Shown piece by piece: positions 19,159 to 27,842 of a stretch of DNA of 64,000 bases. Position 1 is the first letter of the stretch, and each line of letters starts with the position of its first letter. The notes beneath the pieces are model-generated. The model did no database searches. It saw nothing but the letters and a program-made list of their open reading frames with translations, and was not told the DNA's origin. The translations under genes and the position numbers were made by a program. Source of the DNA: Sedimentibacter sp. (lineage in GTDB: Bacteria; Bacillota; Clostridia; Tissierellales; Sedimentibacteraceae); assembly GCA_018436705.1 (NCBI GenBank), contig JAHDLA010000018.1, forward strand, positions 277,460 to 341,459. Reading direction: 5' to 3'.

Positions 19159-19232
19159 ATCAGTTTACCTCCTAAAATATTTTAGATTCTTTTATTGTTG
19201 TACCAAGCATAAGCAGCGATTGAAGGCTTATG

Positions 19233-20423
19233 TCATTTCAGCAGACTTAACACTTCATTCATTTTTTCCATTGCCAATGTTAGATTTTCCATTGAGTTGG
19301 AATATGAAATCCGCACATAATCAGGAGCGTGATAAAGCTCTCCACTGCTTAATAAAATATTTGCCTGCTCAAGCATAAATGCTGCAAAATCATTGGCGTT
19401 TTCAATTTTCTTGTCTTTATAAGATAGTCCAAAATAGGATGATATGTTGACTAAAACGTAAAATGTTCCCTGTGGGCACACGAAGTTAATTTGTTTCATA
19501 TCACTCAATTTTTTTGTAATAAACTCTCGTCTCAAATCAAATTCTTTTACCATTTTGGATACATCTTCACGTGAGCCGGATAAAGCAGCAATAGCAGCCC
19601 TCTGACTTATGGAATTGACGTTTGATGTGGTGTAGCCTTGGAATATTTTCATTGCGTCAATGATTTGTTTAGCTCCTGCCGCATACCCCACTCTCCAACC
19701 GGTCATGGCAAATGATTTTGAAAGTCCATTAACAGTTATAGTTCTGTTCTTTATTTCATCACTTATGGATGTCATAGAGACGAACTCGCCTTCGTATGTC
19801 AAATACTCATATATTTCATCTGAGATAATATATAGATCGTGCTCGCAGGCAAGATTTCCAATGGCTTCTAGCAAATCCCTACTGTAAACGCACCCCGTTG
19901 GATTATGTGGATTATTCAGAATTATGCATTTCGTCCTGGTTGTAATTTTTTTCTTGAATTCAGACAACGAAGGAATAAATGCGTCTTTTGCTTGTGTTTC
20001 TACAAAAACAGGCTTTGCCTGCGCCAGTTTAACCATTTGTGGATAACTGTCCCAGCATGGAGTTGGGATTAATACCTCATCTCCTTCATCACATAATGCA
20101 AATAATGCGTTGGATATAGCCTGCTTTGCCCCTGCGCAGACAATTATTTCATCAGGCAGATAGCTTACATGGTTTTCATCAAGCAGTTTTTTGCAGAGAG
20201 CTTGCCTCAGCTCTAAAATCCCTTCTACTGATGTATATCGTGTGCAACCTGTTTTCATGGCTTCGATGGCAGACTCAATTATGTAATCCGGCGTATCAAA
20301 ATCAGCTTCTCCCATATTTAGAGAGATTATCTTTCTTCCTATTCTCTTAAAATATTCCATTTGACTGCGCACGGCCGCCTTATTATTTACACCGATTTTT
20401 TTAAATCTTTCACTAATTTCCAC
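19233..20423 (-). CDS. Pyridoxal-phosphate-dependent class I/II aminotransferase (AspC-like)
   Basis: 396-aa fold-type I aminotransferase. Motifs in order: substrate loop NMGEADFDTP, GAKQAISNA cofactor loop, NNPHNPTG, ISDEIYEYLTY, the PLP lysine in GLSKSFAMTGWRVGY (Lys236) and the carboxylate-binding Arg in YVRISYS. It starts at a GTG preceded by GAGGAG and lies 74 bp before the aldolase. Family members convert amino acids to 2-oxo acids. Linked to a PhnCDE-type importer and a 2-oxo-acid aldolase, it probably takes the first catabolic step on the imported compound. The exact substrate cannot be read from the sequence. Confidence 0.88.
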   Translation of the reverse strand: MEISERFKKIGVNNKAAVRSQMEYFKRIGRKIISLNMGEADFDTPDYIIESAIEAMKTGCTRYTSVEGILELRQALCKKLLDENHVSYLPDEIIVCAGAKQAISNALFALCDEGDEVLIPTPCWDSYPQMVKLAQAKPVFVETQAKDAFIPSLSEFKKKITTRTKCIILNNPHNPTGCVYSRDLLEAIGNLACEHDLYIISDEIYEYLTYEGEFVSMTSISDEIKNRTITVNGLSKSFAMTGWRVGYAAGAKQIIDAMKIFQGYTTSNVNSISQRAAIAALSGSREDVSKMVKEFDLRREFITKKLSDMKQINFVCPQGTFYVLVNISSYFGLSYKDKKIENANDFAAFMLEQANILLSSGELYHAPDYVRISYSNSMENLTLAMEKMNEVLSLLK

Positions 20424-20561
20424 TTTTACTTCTCCTCATAATTATCATTGTTTAGAATCAACTACAATTGCATTATAATTGAGCTTTGTAAAAACAATAT
20501 AAACTCCATGTTAAAATTGTGCATAACAACATTAAAACAAATATATTTCAACATAAATACC

Positions 20562-20574
20562 ACAATTTAATTGT
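20562..20574. promoter_or_regulatory. Candidate operator between the DeoR gene and the aminotransferase operon
   Basis: ACAAT-TTA-ATTGT is palindromic, and further ACAATT/AATTGT half-sites recur between 20464 and 20575 in the divergent spacer. DeoR-family regulators often bind such repeated half-sites. The spacer is very AT-rich, so chance similarity is possible. Confidence 0.3.
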
Positions 20575-20670
20575 AAAATTTGATAATTATTGCTTAAAAT
20601 ATGTAGATTTTTTTATTAAATCAGGTTAAAATAATACCAATAACAGGTATTAAGATAAAGGGTGGTTGAC

Positions 20671-21483
20671 ATGTCAAATGAATCTGTAGAGATAAGAAGA
20701 AAAAAAATACTTAAAAAATTAAACTCGGAGAATAAAGTTTATGTCAAAGCGTTAGCCGAAGAATTCAATGTATCCATGGAGACAATACGCAGAGATTTGG
20801 ACTGTCTTGACGAGGAGCGCCAGCTAAAGAAAATCTTTGGAGGTGCGGTTAAACTTAAAAATAATCATTTGGAAGCTTTGCACAAGGAAAGAGGTTTATA
20901 CAATTCAGAGATTAAACAAAAAATTGCCTTAGCTGCATCAGAGTTGGTTGAAGATGATGACACTATAGCAATTCTTGGCGGTAGCACAACGGAACAAATG
21001 GTTCCATATTTAGCAGAAAAAAATAATCTGACTATTGTTACAAATTCTTTGCCTATAGCATTTGGTTTACTACATTATAAAGAGGAAGGACGTTTTGATG
21101 GCAGGATTGTTTTGCTTGGAGGCGAAACAAGCTCTGCGTCTATGTCGACAAGCGGTTTTTTCGCTGAAGATATGTTATTAAAACTTTCTTTTAATAAAGC
21201 GTTTTTTTCCTGTGCCGGTTTTGCTCCGGATAACATTAGTACATATTTGTATGAACATATAAAACTTTCGAAAATTCTCATAGGAAAATCGGATTCAAAT
21301 GTTCTCTTGGCTGACTCATCCAAGATGAATGTGAATCATTTATATAGCTTCACAAGCCTTAGAGATATTAATGTAGTCGTATGCGACAGCCCGATTCCAG
21401 ATCAGTGGGTAAATGAGATTGATTTAAACCAACTACAGTGGATTGTGGCCAATGAACCGCATAATAAAAATAGTGAGGCGTAA
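20671..21483 (+). CDS. DeoR family transcriptional regulator
   Basis: About 270-aa regulator. The N-terminal winged helix has the DeoR signature VSMETIRRDLDCL and KIFGGAV. The C-terminal DeoRC sensor domain has GGSTTEQM, NSLPIAF and LLGGE, with ADSSKM near the end; such domains bind phosphorylated sugars or related metabolites. The ATG at 20671 is preferred to a GTG 9 bp upstream because GGGTGG lies 5-6 bp before it. It is transcribed divergently from the aminotransferase-aldolase-phnCED operon and is the obvious candidate regulator of it. Confidence 0.9.
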   Translation: MSNESVEIRRKKILKKLNSENKVYVKALAEEFNVSMETIRRDLDCLDEERQLKKIFGGAVKLKNNHLEALHKERGLYNSEIKQKIALAASELVEDDDTIAILGGSTTEQMVPYLAEKNNLTIVTNSLPIAFGLLHYKEEGRFDGRIVLLGGETSSASMSTSGFFAEDMLLKLSFNKAFFSCAGFAPDNISTYLYEHIKLSKILIGKSDSNVLLADSSKMNVNHLYSFTSLRDINVVVCDSPIPDQWVNEIDLNQLQWIVANEPHNKNSEA

Positions 21484-21502
21484 ATCTTTGAATATCCACA
21501 TT

Positions 21503-21562
21503 GATAAATCCTTTGTCTTAGGTGTAGTTGGCAAACTAAATACTTAAAACAAAGGATTTATC
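21503..21562 (+). terminator. Long-loop inverted repeat after the DeoR gene
   Basis: GATAAATCCTTTGT and its perfect 14-bp complement flank a 32-nt loop, about 20 bp after the DeoR stop. The descending arm is AT-rich but is not followed by a clear T-run, so it may be a terminator or an RNA processing hairpin. Confidence 0.45.
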
Positions 21563-21722
21563 ATTATACTTACATATGAACCACACACACTATATTTTTC
21601 TTCTGGTGCATTATCTTACTGTTCCTGTTATTGAAATAATATTCATATATTTGCCACCATCAGCAGCCATCATTGCTCTGTCACCGCTTACTTTATTTTA
21701 ATTGTAAAGCATGTTAACTACA

Positions 21723-22586
21723 CTACATCTTCTTCTCAACGGGAATCCATATTTCACAGAAACAGTCTGCATTAGGCTCTTGAGAGTACAATTCAAAATC
21801 GGTATCATCAATCATATTATATTCTGAACTTGGAAGAAACTCTGAAAAAATTTTCCCCCATGTTTCGCCTATGCAATCTCCATTTTCACCGATACATTTA
21901 AATACAGCCCATAAAGTAGGATTTACCTCCCATATTGTATATCCTTGCGGCATAGTACCGCCATCAAATTCCATACCAATCCCATAATCAAAATATGAGC
22001 TTTCTTTTGAAATAGGTGCGCAAGCTCCATAAATACTATGTTTACTAGTGTTTTGTTTTAGTATTTCAAATGTGCCGTTAACGCCGCATTCTTTCCAAAA
22101 GTCTGGAATTTCGGTATTTCCTTCTTCTGAAATTGATTCATTCCTAAACTTTTCAACCTTAGCAAGTAATTTAAATGGTTCTCTTTTTTCAATCCTATAA
22201 TCCATAATAGTACCACCTTCCAATTTTATTTTAATAAGAAGTCGATTAAAGGATTTTAGCTTAATACCTGCACGCCTTGCTACATTAGGCGTAATGCCGT
22301 GAAATCTGGTAAATGCTTTTGTAAAACTCTCAGGTGACTCATAACCATATTTTAAAGCAATATCAATTACCTTTTCATCAGATATAGATAGTTCCTGCCC
22401 AGCCATAGATAATCTTCTATTTCTAATATATTCGTTGGCTGTAATACCAGTCACTAAGCCAAATGTTCTATGAAAATAATAGCTTGACACATATATATGC
22501 TTTGCAACATCTTCATAATTAATAGGCTCTAATATATGCTCTTCCATATAATCAATCGCCTTTTGCAAGTTTTGAATAAAATCCAT
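21723..22586 (-). CDS. AraC family regulator with C-terminal GyrI-like effector-binding domain
   Basis: 287-aa protein of the Rob/SoxS-like type. Residues 1-105 form two AraC helix-turn-helix units, with VSSYYFHRTF in the first and ALKYGYESPESFTKAFTRFHG in the second. Residues about 125-285 form a GyrI-like domain, which in relatives binds hydrophobic drugs or other ligands. The start is the ATG preceded by GGAGGTGA. It is one of several paralogues between 21.7 and 28.1 kb. A regulatory role in drug response is likely, but the target is not known; the nearest candidate is the AviRa/AviRb operon. Confidence 0.88.
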   Translation of the reverse strand: MDFIQNLQKAIDYMEEHILEPINYEDVAKHIYVSSYYFHRTFGLVTGITANEYIRNRRLSMAGQELSISDEKVIDIALKYGYESPESFTKAFTRFHGITPNVARRAGIKLKSFNRLLIKIKLEGGTIMDYRIEKREPFKLLAKVEKFRNESISEEGNTEIPDFWKECGVNGTFEILKQNTSKHSIYGACAPISKESSYFDYGIGMEFDGGTMPQGYTIWEVNPTLWAVFKCIGENGDCIGETWGKIFSEFLPSSEYNMIDDTDFELYSQEPNADCFCEIWIPVEKKM

Positions 22587-22687
22587 TTTTCTCACCTCCA
22601 TATATAAATTGTACTAAAGCATACCTATTATTTCCTATCCTAGATTGCTTTGATTTGTCTAATTTAATATTATTCACACATAAATTA

Positions 22688-23230
22688 TTATAAAACTTTT
22701 TCCACATCTATTCTTAATTTATAAAACTGCTTTAACCACTCTGGTTGGTCATTCACTTCATTTTTTAGCTTATAAAGTGTTCTTTTACCAATTCTTCTAT
22801 CTAATATTGCAAATAACCGCACTAAAGGATTTGTTGAATTTATACTCTCTTTTATTGAATGATGCAGGTAAAAATCAAGAGCTTTTGTAAATAAATAAGG
22901 GTCAATTATACCTTCATCAATACAAATCTCATCAACCCTTTCTTCAATCTCCTTATTTTCACCATCGTAAAGGGTTTCCTTGCCATTCCATGAACGTCTT
23001 GGGATTTTTTGTACTTCCCTAATTTTATCTATAAGAGGGTCAGCTTCTCTATAAAAATCAAAAATATTTCCACGTATAACCTCTTTTTCATCTATTAATA
23101 TCGCTATTCTAGACTCTTCATCATGAGCCTTTCTGTATTTGGTAATAAAGTACCTAACCCTACCTCTTAATTTTTCACATAATAAATCTTGTTCTAGTCT
23201 TTTCTTAATTCCACTCCATGATTGTCCCAT
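22688..23230 (-). CDS. Uncharacterised protein, SF0329-like family
   Basis: About 180-aa soluble, charged protein beginning MGQSWSGIKKRLEQD, which I recognise as the N-terminus of the SF0329 family of unknown function found in many bacteria. No catalytic motif is apparent. The start at 23230 has a GGGAG site at a good distance. It lies in an accessory region beside AraC-GyrI regulators and other unknown genes, on the same strand. Family recognition is from memory and moderately sure; no function is proposed. Confidence 0.6.
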   Translation of the reverse strand: MGQSWSGIKKRLEQDLLCEKLRGRVRYFITKYRKAHDEESRIAILIDEKEVIRGNIFDFYREADPLIDKIREVQKIPRRSWNGKETLYDGENKEIEERVDEICIDEGIIDPYLFTKALDFYLHHSIKESINSTNPLVRLFAILDRRIGKRTLYKLKNEVNDQPEWLKQFYKLRIDVEKVL

Positions 23231-23359
23231 AATATCTCCCAATAATATCTGTAGCTAGTCTCAATGTCCCTTGTTGCTGTAATTCCAATGACCATTGTAC
23301 CTGATGCTCCCTTGGCATCAGGATGTATTTTAACAATTGCGACGCTCAACCCTTATTTT

Positions 23360-23764
23360 TTATAAAATAGCTATACTAATTATAACATGGCAACTCTTAT
23401 TTTTCGATGTCAAAATAGTCGATGGTTTTATACATATGCGTATATCGTTGATTATTTGCGCAAAGAAAGAATAAATATATGATAAGACTGTCCACACCTT
23501 TGCTTCTCTCGCTGCTTTTAACCCCTTACCGATGAGACGAAAATCAAGTTTTCTTTCGTCTTGGTTTCGATTTTTTAGACCACTCCATAAAAAGTTCCTG
23601 CACTCTCTTCTTAGTTTTTCAAAAAAATTTGTTGTTGACAAATACATAATTGCACAATTATTATATATCTTCAAATATTCGACAAATTCTAAAAAGTATC
23701 GATTCCCCGTTATTTTTATTCTATCCAAGAAATAGTTTAGTGGTTTATTATCTTTAGATTCCAT
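23360..23764 (-). CDS. Hypothetical protein coupled to the preceding gene
   Basis: 134-aa basic protein that I do not recognise. The first 80 residues are charged, with a possible helix around ITGNRYFLEFVEYLKIY; the last 30 are hydrophobic and Ser/Ile-rich. Its ATG overlaps the stop of the upstream gene as TAATG, the arrangement of coupled translation, but it could also be the tail of the same protein after a frameshift. No motif supports a function. The low-complexity C-terminus raises the possibility that only the first part is real. Confidence 0.4.
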   Translation of the reverse strand: MESKDNKPLNYFLDRIKITGNRYFLEFVEYLKIYNNCAIMYLSTTNFFEKLRRECRNFLWSGLKNRNQDERKLDFRLIGKGLKAAREAKVWTVLSYIYSFFAQIINDIRICIKPSTILTSKNKSCHVIISIAIL

Positions 23765-24228
23765 TAAACGAAATCTATTTGGTATTTAGCATTTGATGAA
23801 TATGCCTTATTGATGCCTGGAGAAAAAGCAAATTTGTAGAAAGTTGGGTTATCCTTATCTACTCCCTTAATTAAACAACAACTAATTTTATTTTCAGAAT
23901 CTAAGTTACCAAAAGCTAAAAGCCATGTTTTAAAGATGTCTATGCATGAATTCTTGTCCGAGAAAACAGGAGCTAATATTGGCGGTACATTGGACTCATA
24001 AGGAATTAAGAACATCATACCTTTCCATTTAGCCTTATCCCATAAAGGTATATTAATTAAATCGTCCATAACTATTTCATTATAGTTTATACTTTCAGGA
24101 TTAAATTGCTCTGGAGTACCATAATATATTTTAAAATCTTTTGTTTCAATATTAACGTTATTCTTTGTTTGCTTAATGTTTTCATGTAAAGTATTGCTTA
24201 TAGGAGTATATTCTTTTGAATCAGCCAT
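23764..24228 (-). CDS. Hypothetical protein
   Basis: 154-aa soluble protein of unknown family. It has a compact, plausible coding composition with aromatic residues (PLWDKAKWKGMMFLIPYES, FKTWLLAFGN, FYKFAFSPGINKAY). No signal peptide or transmembrane segment is seen. A GGGGG tract lies about 16 bp before the ATG, farther than usual. It lies directly downstream of the second AraC-GyrI gene and is followed without a gap by the 23360-23764 frame. No function can be suggested from the sequence. Confidence 0.5.
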   Translation of the reverse strand: MADSKEYTPISNTLHENIKQTKNNVNIETKDFKIYYGTPEQFNPESINYNEIVMDDLINIPLWDKAKWKGMMFLIPYESNVPPILAPVFSDKNSCIDIFKTWLLAFGNLDSENKISCCLIKGVDKDNPTFYKFAFSPGINKAYSSNAKYQIDFV

Positions 24229-24289
24229 AATCCATTAGAATAGACCCCCTATAAAATTTATATGGTCTGAAGTAGGTCTCATTAAACTT

Positions 24290-25165
24290 CTATTTCTTTT
24301 TGACAACAGGTATCCATATTTCACTTCTAAAAGTTGGTGAAGTTGTATCATAATTTTCGTTCCACAAGATTTCTGGTCCTTCTATTTGTTCATAGTTTGA
24401 CGTCGGAAACCATTCCGAGTAAATGCGTCCCCAGACATTCTGAAGTGTATCAGGAAACGATCCCACTGATTCAAATATAGCCCATGTTGAAGCAGAAACT
24501 TTAAGTTGTATTAAGTTATCTCGACAATCACTAGTTGTTGCCACTCCTATATAATGATCCAGTCCTCCTTTTTCCTCCATTCGCCCTTCCGAAAAGTTTG
24601 TAGATGCTTGAATCAATCCTAAGGGCTCCACATTAGAAAGCTCCTTAAGTTTACTTATCCTTTCATCACCCAAACTTTTCCACATTTCAGTAATCTCTGG
24701 ATTCACTCCATTGAAAATAATAGGCACCCTTTTCCTAATACCGACTATGCTAAATGCTTCTTTTTCTTCGATTCGATAGTTCATTTCATTACCTCCCTTT
24801 ATTGATAATTGAAAAGTCATTGGTGGGTATGCTTTTAGTAACTCTCCATTAGTTCTGGCTATTGTTGGTGTGACACCATGCATACTTTGAAATGCTCTTG
24901 TAAAAGAATCAGGAGAACTATATCCATATTTAATGGCGACATCAATTACCCTTATGTTGCTATTAATAATCTCAAAAGCTGCAAGGGTCAATCGTCTTCG
25001 GCGAATATATTCGGACAAAGTAACACCAGCAAGGAAAGAAAACATCCTTTGGAAATGGTACTGGGAACATAAAGCTACCTTAGCAACTTCTTTTAGGTCA
25101 ATATTATACGTAAGATTTTTTTCAATATAGCTTAGTGCTTCATTCATTCTTTTAAGCGAATCCAT
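24290..25165 (-). CDS. AraC family regulator with GyrI-like effector-binding domain (second copy)
   Basis: About 291-aa paralogue of the 21723-22586 protein. The AraC DNA-binding region (residues 1-105) has [15 protein letters not shown] and [21 protein letters not shown]; the GyrI-like ligand domain covers residues about 130-290. The start at 25165 is chosen because GGAGG stands 8 bp before it; the ATG two codons upstream would be too close. Fragments of near relatives lie at about 25438-25500 and 27843-28118, so this subfamily has been duplicated and partly lost here. Confidence 0.87.
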   Translation of the reverse strand: MDSLKRMNEALSYIEKNLTYNIDLKEVAKVALCSQYHFQRMFSFLAGVTLSEYIRRRRLTLAAFEIINSNIRVIDVAIKYGYSSPDSFTRAFQSMHGVTPTIARTNGELLKAYPPMTFQLSIKGGNEMNYRIEEKEAFSIVGIRKRVPIIFNGVNPEITEMWKSLGDERISKLKELSNVEPLGLIQASTNFSEGRMEEKGGLDHYIGVATTSDCRDNLIQLKVSASTWAIFESVGSFPDTLQNVWGRIYSEWFPTSNYEQIEGPEILWNENYDTTSPTFRSEIWIPVVKKK

Positions 25166-25280
25166 CTGCATGCCCTCCTCTCATCAATAGAATAGCATAA
25201 GTTAAATCTATCTGCCCTACATTTCTCGCACAGTAATGTAGGGTTAAAGTGGTCTTTCAGTTTTAAATGAAATTATACTA

Positions 25281-25500
25281 TCAATTATTCTTTTTAAGGT
25301 TTAATTGCCATGAGACACCAAATTGATCATCGACCCAGCCAAACTTTTCACTAAAAGGATACTCTGCCAAAGGCATGTGAACATGCCCATTTTTAGATAG
25401 CTTCTCAAAGTATTAATTTGTTTCTTCTTTGTTACTATTTATTAAGTTCAAAAGCTGTAAGTCGTCTACGTCGAATGTGCTCCGATAGCGTAACACCAGG
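25281..25500 (-). pseudogene. Chimeric remnant: AraC fragment joined to a VOC/PhnB-like C-terminus
   Basis: Minus-strand translation of about 25438-25500 gives GVTLSEHIRRRRLT-AFEL, matching the middle of the AraC-GyrI paralogue at 24290-25165 with a small deletion. After stop codons the next stretch (25281-25412) reads KNGHVHMPLAEYPFSEKFGW followed by VDDQFGVSWQLNL, the C-terminal signature of PhnB-like VOC-fold proteins. There is no start, a TAA interrupts the frame at about 25416, and both pieces are truncated. This accounts for the apparent gap between the AraC gene and the rRNA methyltransferase. Confidence 0.8.
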
Positions 25501-25549
25501 AGGTCTAATTATTGTAAAAATCACAATATATACAGCTATATATCATTTA

Positions 25550-26314
25550 TTATAAATATCTTTGTCTTTTTATTTCATAAAGCATTATCGATGCAGCGCA
25601 AGAAACATTTAGAGAGGATGCAACTCCATCTATTGGAATCTCAGTCATTACGTCACATATATCTTTATAATTCCTATTAAGCCCAACTGTTTCATTTCCC
25701 AAAAGTAATATTGTAGGTTTTGAAAAATCACATTGATTAATTGCTTTGTCTCCACTAGCACTGGTTCCAACAACTTGTAAATCTAGATAATGTTCTTTTA
25801 AGTCTTGAATCCAATCGTATACTTCTTTATATGAGGATAGCCTTAAAGTTGGAAGACTAAAAATTGTACCCACAGATGAGATTATTGTTTTTGGATCAAA
25901 TAAATCGACAGCGTGACCGGTCATTATTAATCCATTACAATTAAGTAAATCACAAGAACGAATTAGTGTTCCTAAATTTCCTCTGTTAGATAGTCTATCA
26001 ATAACAACAATTAATGGATTTTTATCTAGCTTTATTCTTGAAAAACTGTCTTCTTTCATTTTTACAATTGCAAGTAATTCTGAGGTGTCTTCTTTTCCAC
26101 TTAATTTGTCCATTAGATTTTGCGATAACTCATACAATGTGTCTGTATTCACGTTATCTAGGATTTCTCGTGCCCAATCTGATAATCTTTTTTCTCTTGA
26201 ATATAGAAAAGAACTTATATCCCAACCATTCCTGATTGCCTCGTTTATATTCCGTACACCTTCTACAAAAAATTTTCTATGCTTGTACCTTTTATTACGA
26301 TTTCTTTTAATCAC
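25550..26314 (-). CDS. TrmH/SpoU family 23S rRNA 2'-O-methyltransferase (AviRb-like)
   Basis: SPOUT methyltransferase of 254 aa as an open frame from a GTG. The N-terminal substrate-binding part includes RKFFVEGVRNINEA. SPOUT motifs follow: 1 NRGNLGTLIRSCDLLNCNG, 2 LLLGNETVGL and 3 IPIDGVASSLNVSCAASIMLYE. The GTG at 26312-26314 has no ribosome-binding site. The expected N-terminus (VIKEDNNFQHFEVIKRNRNKR) is encoded upstream, back to an ATG at 26371-26373 with GGGAG, but an A8 tract puts it out of frame by one base. It follows an AviRa-like gene by 27-86 bp. AviRb methylates U2479 of 23S rRNA; the same target here is inferred from the pairing, and a TsnR-like or other rRNA target is possible. 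Confidence 0.82.
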   Translation of the reverse strand: MIKRNRNKRYKHRKFFVEGVRNINEAIRNGWDISSFLYSREKRLSDWAREILDNVNTDTLYELSQNLMDKLSGKEDTSELLAIVKMKEDSFSRIKLDKNPLIVVIDRLSNRGNLGTLIRSCDLLNCNGLIMTGHAVDLFDPKTIISSVGTIFSLPTLRLSSYKEVYDWIQDLKEHYLDLQVVGTSASGDKAINQCDFSKPTILLLGNETVGLNRNYKDICDVMTEIPIDGVASSLNVSCAASIMLYEIKRQRYL

Positions 26315-26359
26315 TTCAAAATGTTGAAAATTATTGTCTTCTTTTATTACCCTTATTAC

Positions 26360-26373
26360 TTTTTTTTAACCAT
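26360..26373 (-). other. Homopolymer A8 frameshift at the start of the AviRb-like gene
   Basis: On the minus strand ATGGTT is followed by eight A residues (26360-26367) and then GTAATAAGG. With nine A residues the ATG (GGGAG upstream at 26384-26388) would open directly into the methyltransferase frame; with eight it stops after five codons. The cause may be a sequencing error, an inactivating deletion or a slippage site. Confidence 0.65.
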
Positions 26374-26400
26374 TAATTATCAACTCCCTATAAAACCATT

Positions 26401-27126
26401 TCAATAAAGTGGTTCAAAAAACGCAATCTGACGTTTACCCAATTTAAAGTATTGAGTACGTTCAAATGACTTATGTTTTAGTTTTGACTTTTTATCAGCT
26501 ATTATAACCAACACAGATCGTTTTTTATCAAGTGCATTATAGCTATTCTCAAATAGATTTTGTATTGGGTCCTTACTACCGCCTCGCCAATCAACAATAA
26601 TTCCATAGGGAATATCTGTAATAATAATGTTAACTCCTTTAATAGGAAAGTCACTCAAATCTGCAATATCTCTTTGCATGCACACAATCTTTATGGTTTC
26701 TTTTTTTATTAATGTTTCTAAATAATCGACACTTTTTAGGGCCTGCATATGAGATTCTTTTCCGAAAGCTTTTATATATCCTTTAATTTCTTCTTTTCTT
26801 CTATCCAGTCCTTTCTTTGAAAGCAAGGAGACGTTTTTTTTAGCTATTTCTAATACCTTATCATCATAGTCCGTTGCTATAAGTTCAGAAATCAGATCAT
26901 GATATAAAAAACCAATAGTTGTAAGCAAAAACCCTCCCCCACAACATGGATCATATATTTTAAATGGTACATGAGCTCCTTTTTTTTCAAGAATATCAAA
27001 GGAGCGCTGAATAACCTCACTTGCTAATCGAACAGGAAAAGCTGTTGTATTTGCTGCATAATATAGAACACGGCCACTTGAAAAATCACTATAATCTCTT
27101 TTATTTGTTTCAAATTTATACTTCAT
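26401..27126 (-). CDS. AviRa-like 23S rRNA (guanine) methyltransferase
   Basis: 241-aa Rossmann-fold methyltransferase closely resembling AviRa, which methylates G2535 of 23S rRNA and confers avilamycin/evernimicin resistance. Matching blocks in order: RDYSDFSSGRVL, TAFPVRLASEVIQR, YDPCCGGGFLLTTIG (SAM motif I near residue 60), ATDYDDKVLEIAKKN, LSKKGL...KAFGKES and IITDIPYG (motif IV). The start overlaps the end of the broken phosphotransferase by 11 bp, and the SPOUT methyltransferase follows. The pair of AviRa-like and SPOUT enzymes mirrors the aviRa/aviRb resistance pair. The comparison is from memory of the family, without an alignment search. Confidence 0.82.
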   Translation of the reverse strand: MKYKFETNKRDYSDFSSGRVLYYAANTTAFPVRLASEVIQRSFDILEKKGAHVPFKIYDPCCGGGFLLTTIGFLYHDLISELIATDYDDKVLEIAKKNVSLLSKKGLDRRKEEIKGYIKAFGKESHMQALKSVDYLETLIKKETIKIVCMQRDIADLSDFPIKGVNIIITDIPYGIIVDWRGGSKDPIQNLFENSYNALDKKRSVLVIIADKKSKLKHKSFERTQYFKLGKRQIAFFEPLY

Positions 27127-27794
27127 TCAGTAGAGTCACCACTTTTTCTCTAATATAATCATAGCTGGGCTTTGCTTTTTGTTTCGCATAAAAACGTAGA
27201 CCATCTACTGCTTTGAATAACATATGACAATGTAGCCTTTCTTCAAAATTCATTATGTCTTTTCCAGATTCTAACCATAAATTACGTACCTTTTGAGGAA
27301 ATTCTAAGTGAGTGCCCAAAAATGTAGCCCTGCAAGGTCAAACATAAAATCTCCATACATTGCAAGTTCCCAATCAACGATTCCAGTAACTTCTTTTTCA
27401 TTAGAAAGCATATTTCCTAAATGAAAATCTCCATGAACAAGGTGGGGGGTACTTGGAGAATGTTTGGCCAGTTCCATCATAGCTAAATACCCTTCCTCAA
27501 ATAAAGATTTTTCTAAAAAACTTGTTTTTATAAAGCCTTGTCCAATCTTTATAAAACCACTGCTGGAATAGGTATTTGTCCTCCATATATTCTATACATA
27601 TAGTTAGCTTTAATAAAACTTTCATTATTATTCCTAAAATGCACGATATAAGGCTGATCTTTCACAATAAAACTAAACACTTTACTTAATTCTCCCATTT
27701 CAATATGTGAAATATTTCTGACAGTCTCGTCAAATATTCTATTTAAAACTTCTTTAGCTTGATTAGTATTCATATATAATTTAAATGATTTCAT
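27116..27794 (-). pseudogene. Broken aminoglycoside/choline-type phosphotransferase (APH fold)
   Basis: The start at 27794 follows AGGAG. The N-lobe (about 80 codons, VFSFIVKDQPYIVHFRN) ends at a stop near 27549. In another frame the C-lobe continues with the Brenner motif LVHGDFHLGNML, IVDWELAMYGDFMFDLAGLH (catalytic Asp and metal-binding Asp). A one-base shift within TTTTTGGG near 27320 then leads into a last 65-codon tail. Part of the central region is also missing, since the total is about 225 codons against 260-300 for the family. The gene was probably part of one resistance operon with the two rRNA methyltransferases but is now inactive. Confidence 0.85.
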
Positions 27795-27842
27795 TAGCAT
27801 CAACTCCTAAATATGTTATACGTCATTATCTTCTTAAATATG

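Noticed and set aside
20424..20670. Possible riboswitch in the DeoR/aminotransferase spacer
   Set aside because: Only AT-rich short repeats are present, with no conserved aptamer-like core or terminator before the start codons.
23243..23345. Hairpin CCTGATGC...GCATCAGG upstream of the SF0329-like gene as a regulatory RNA
   Set aside because: Short stem, no T-run and no conserved context; it could be a leftover of a lost gene but nothing supports a function.
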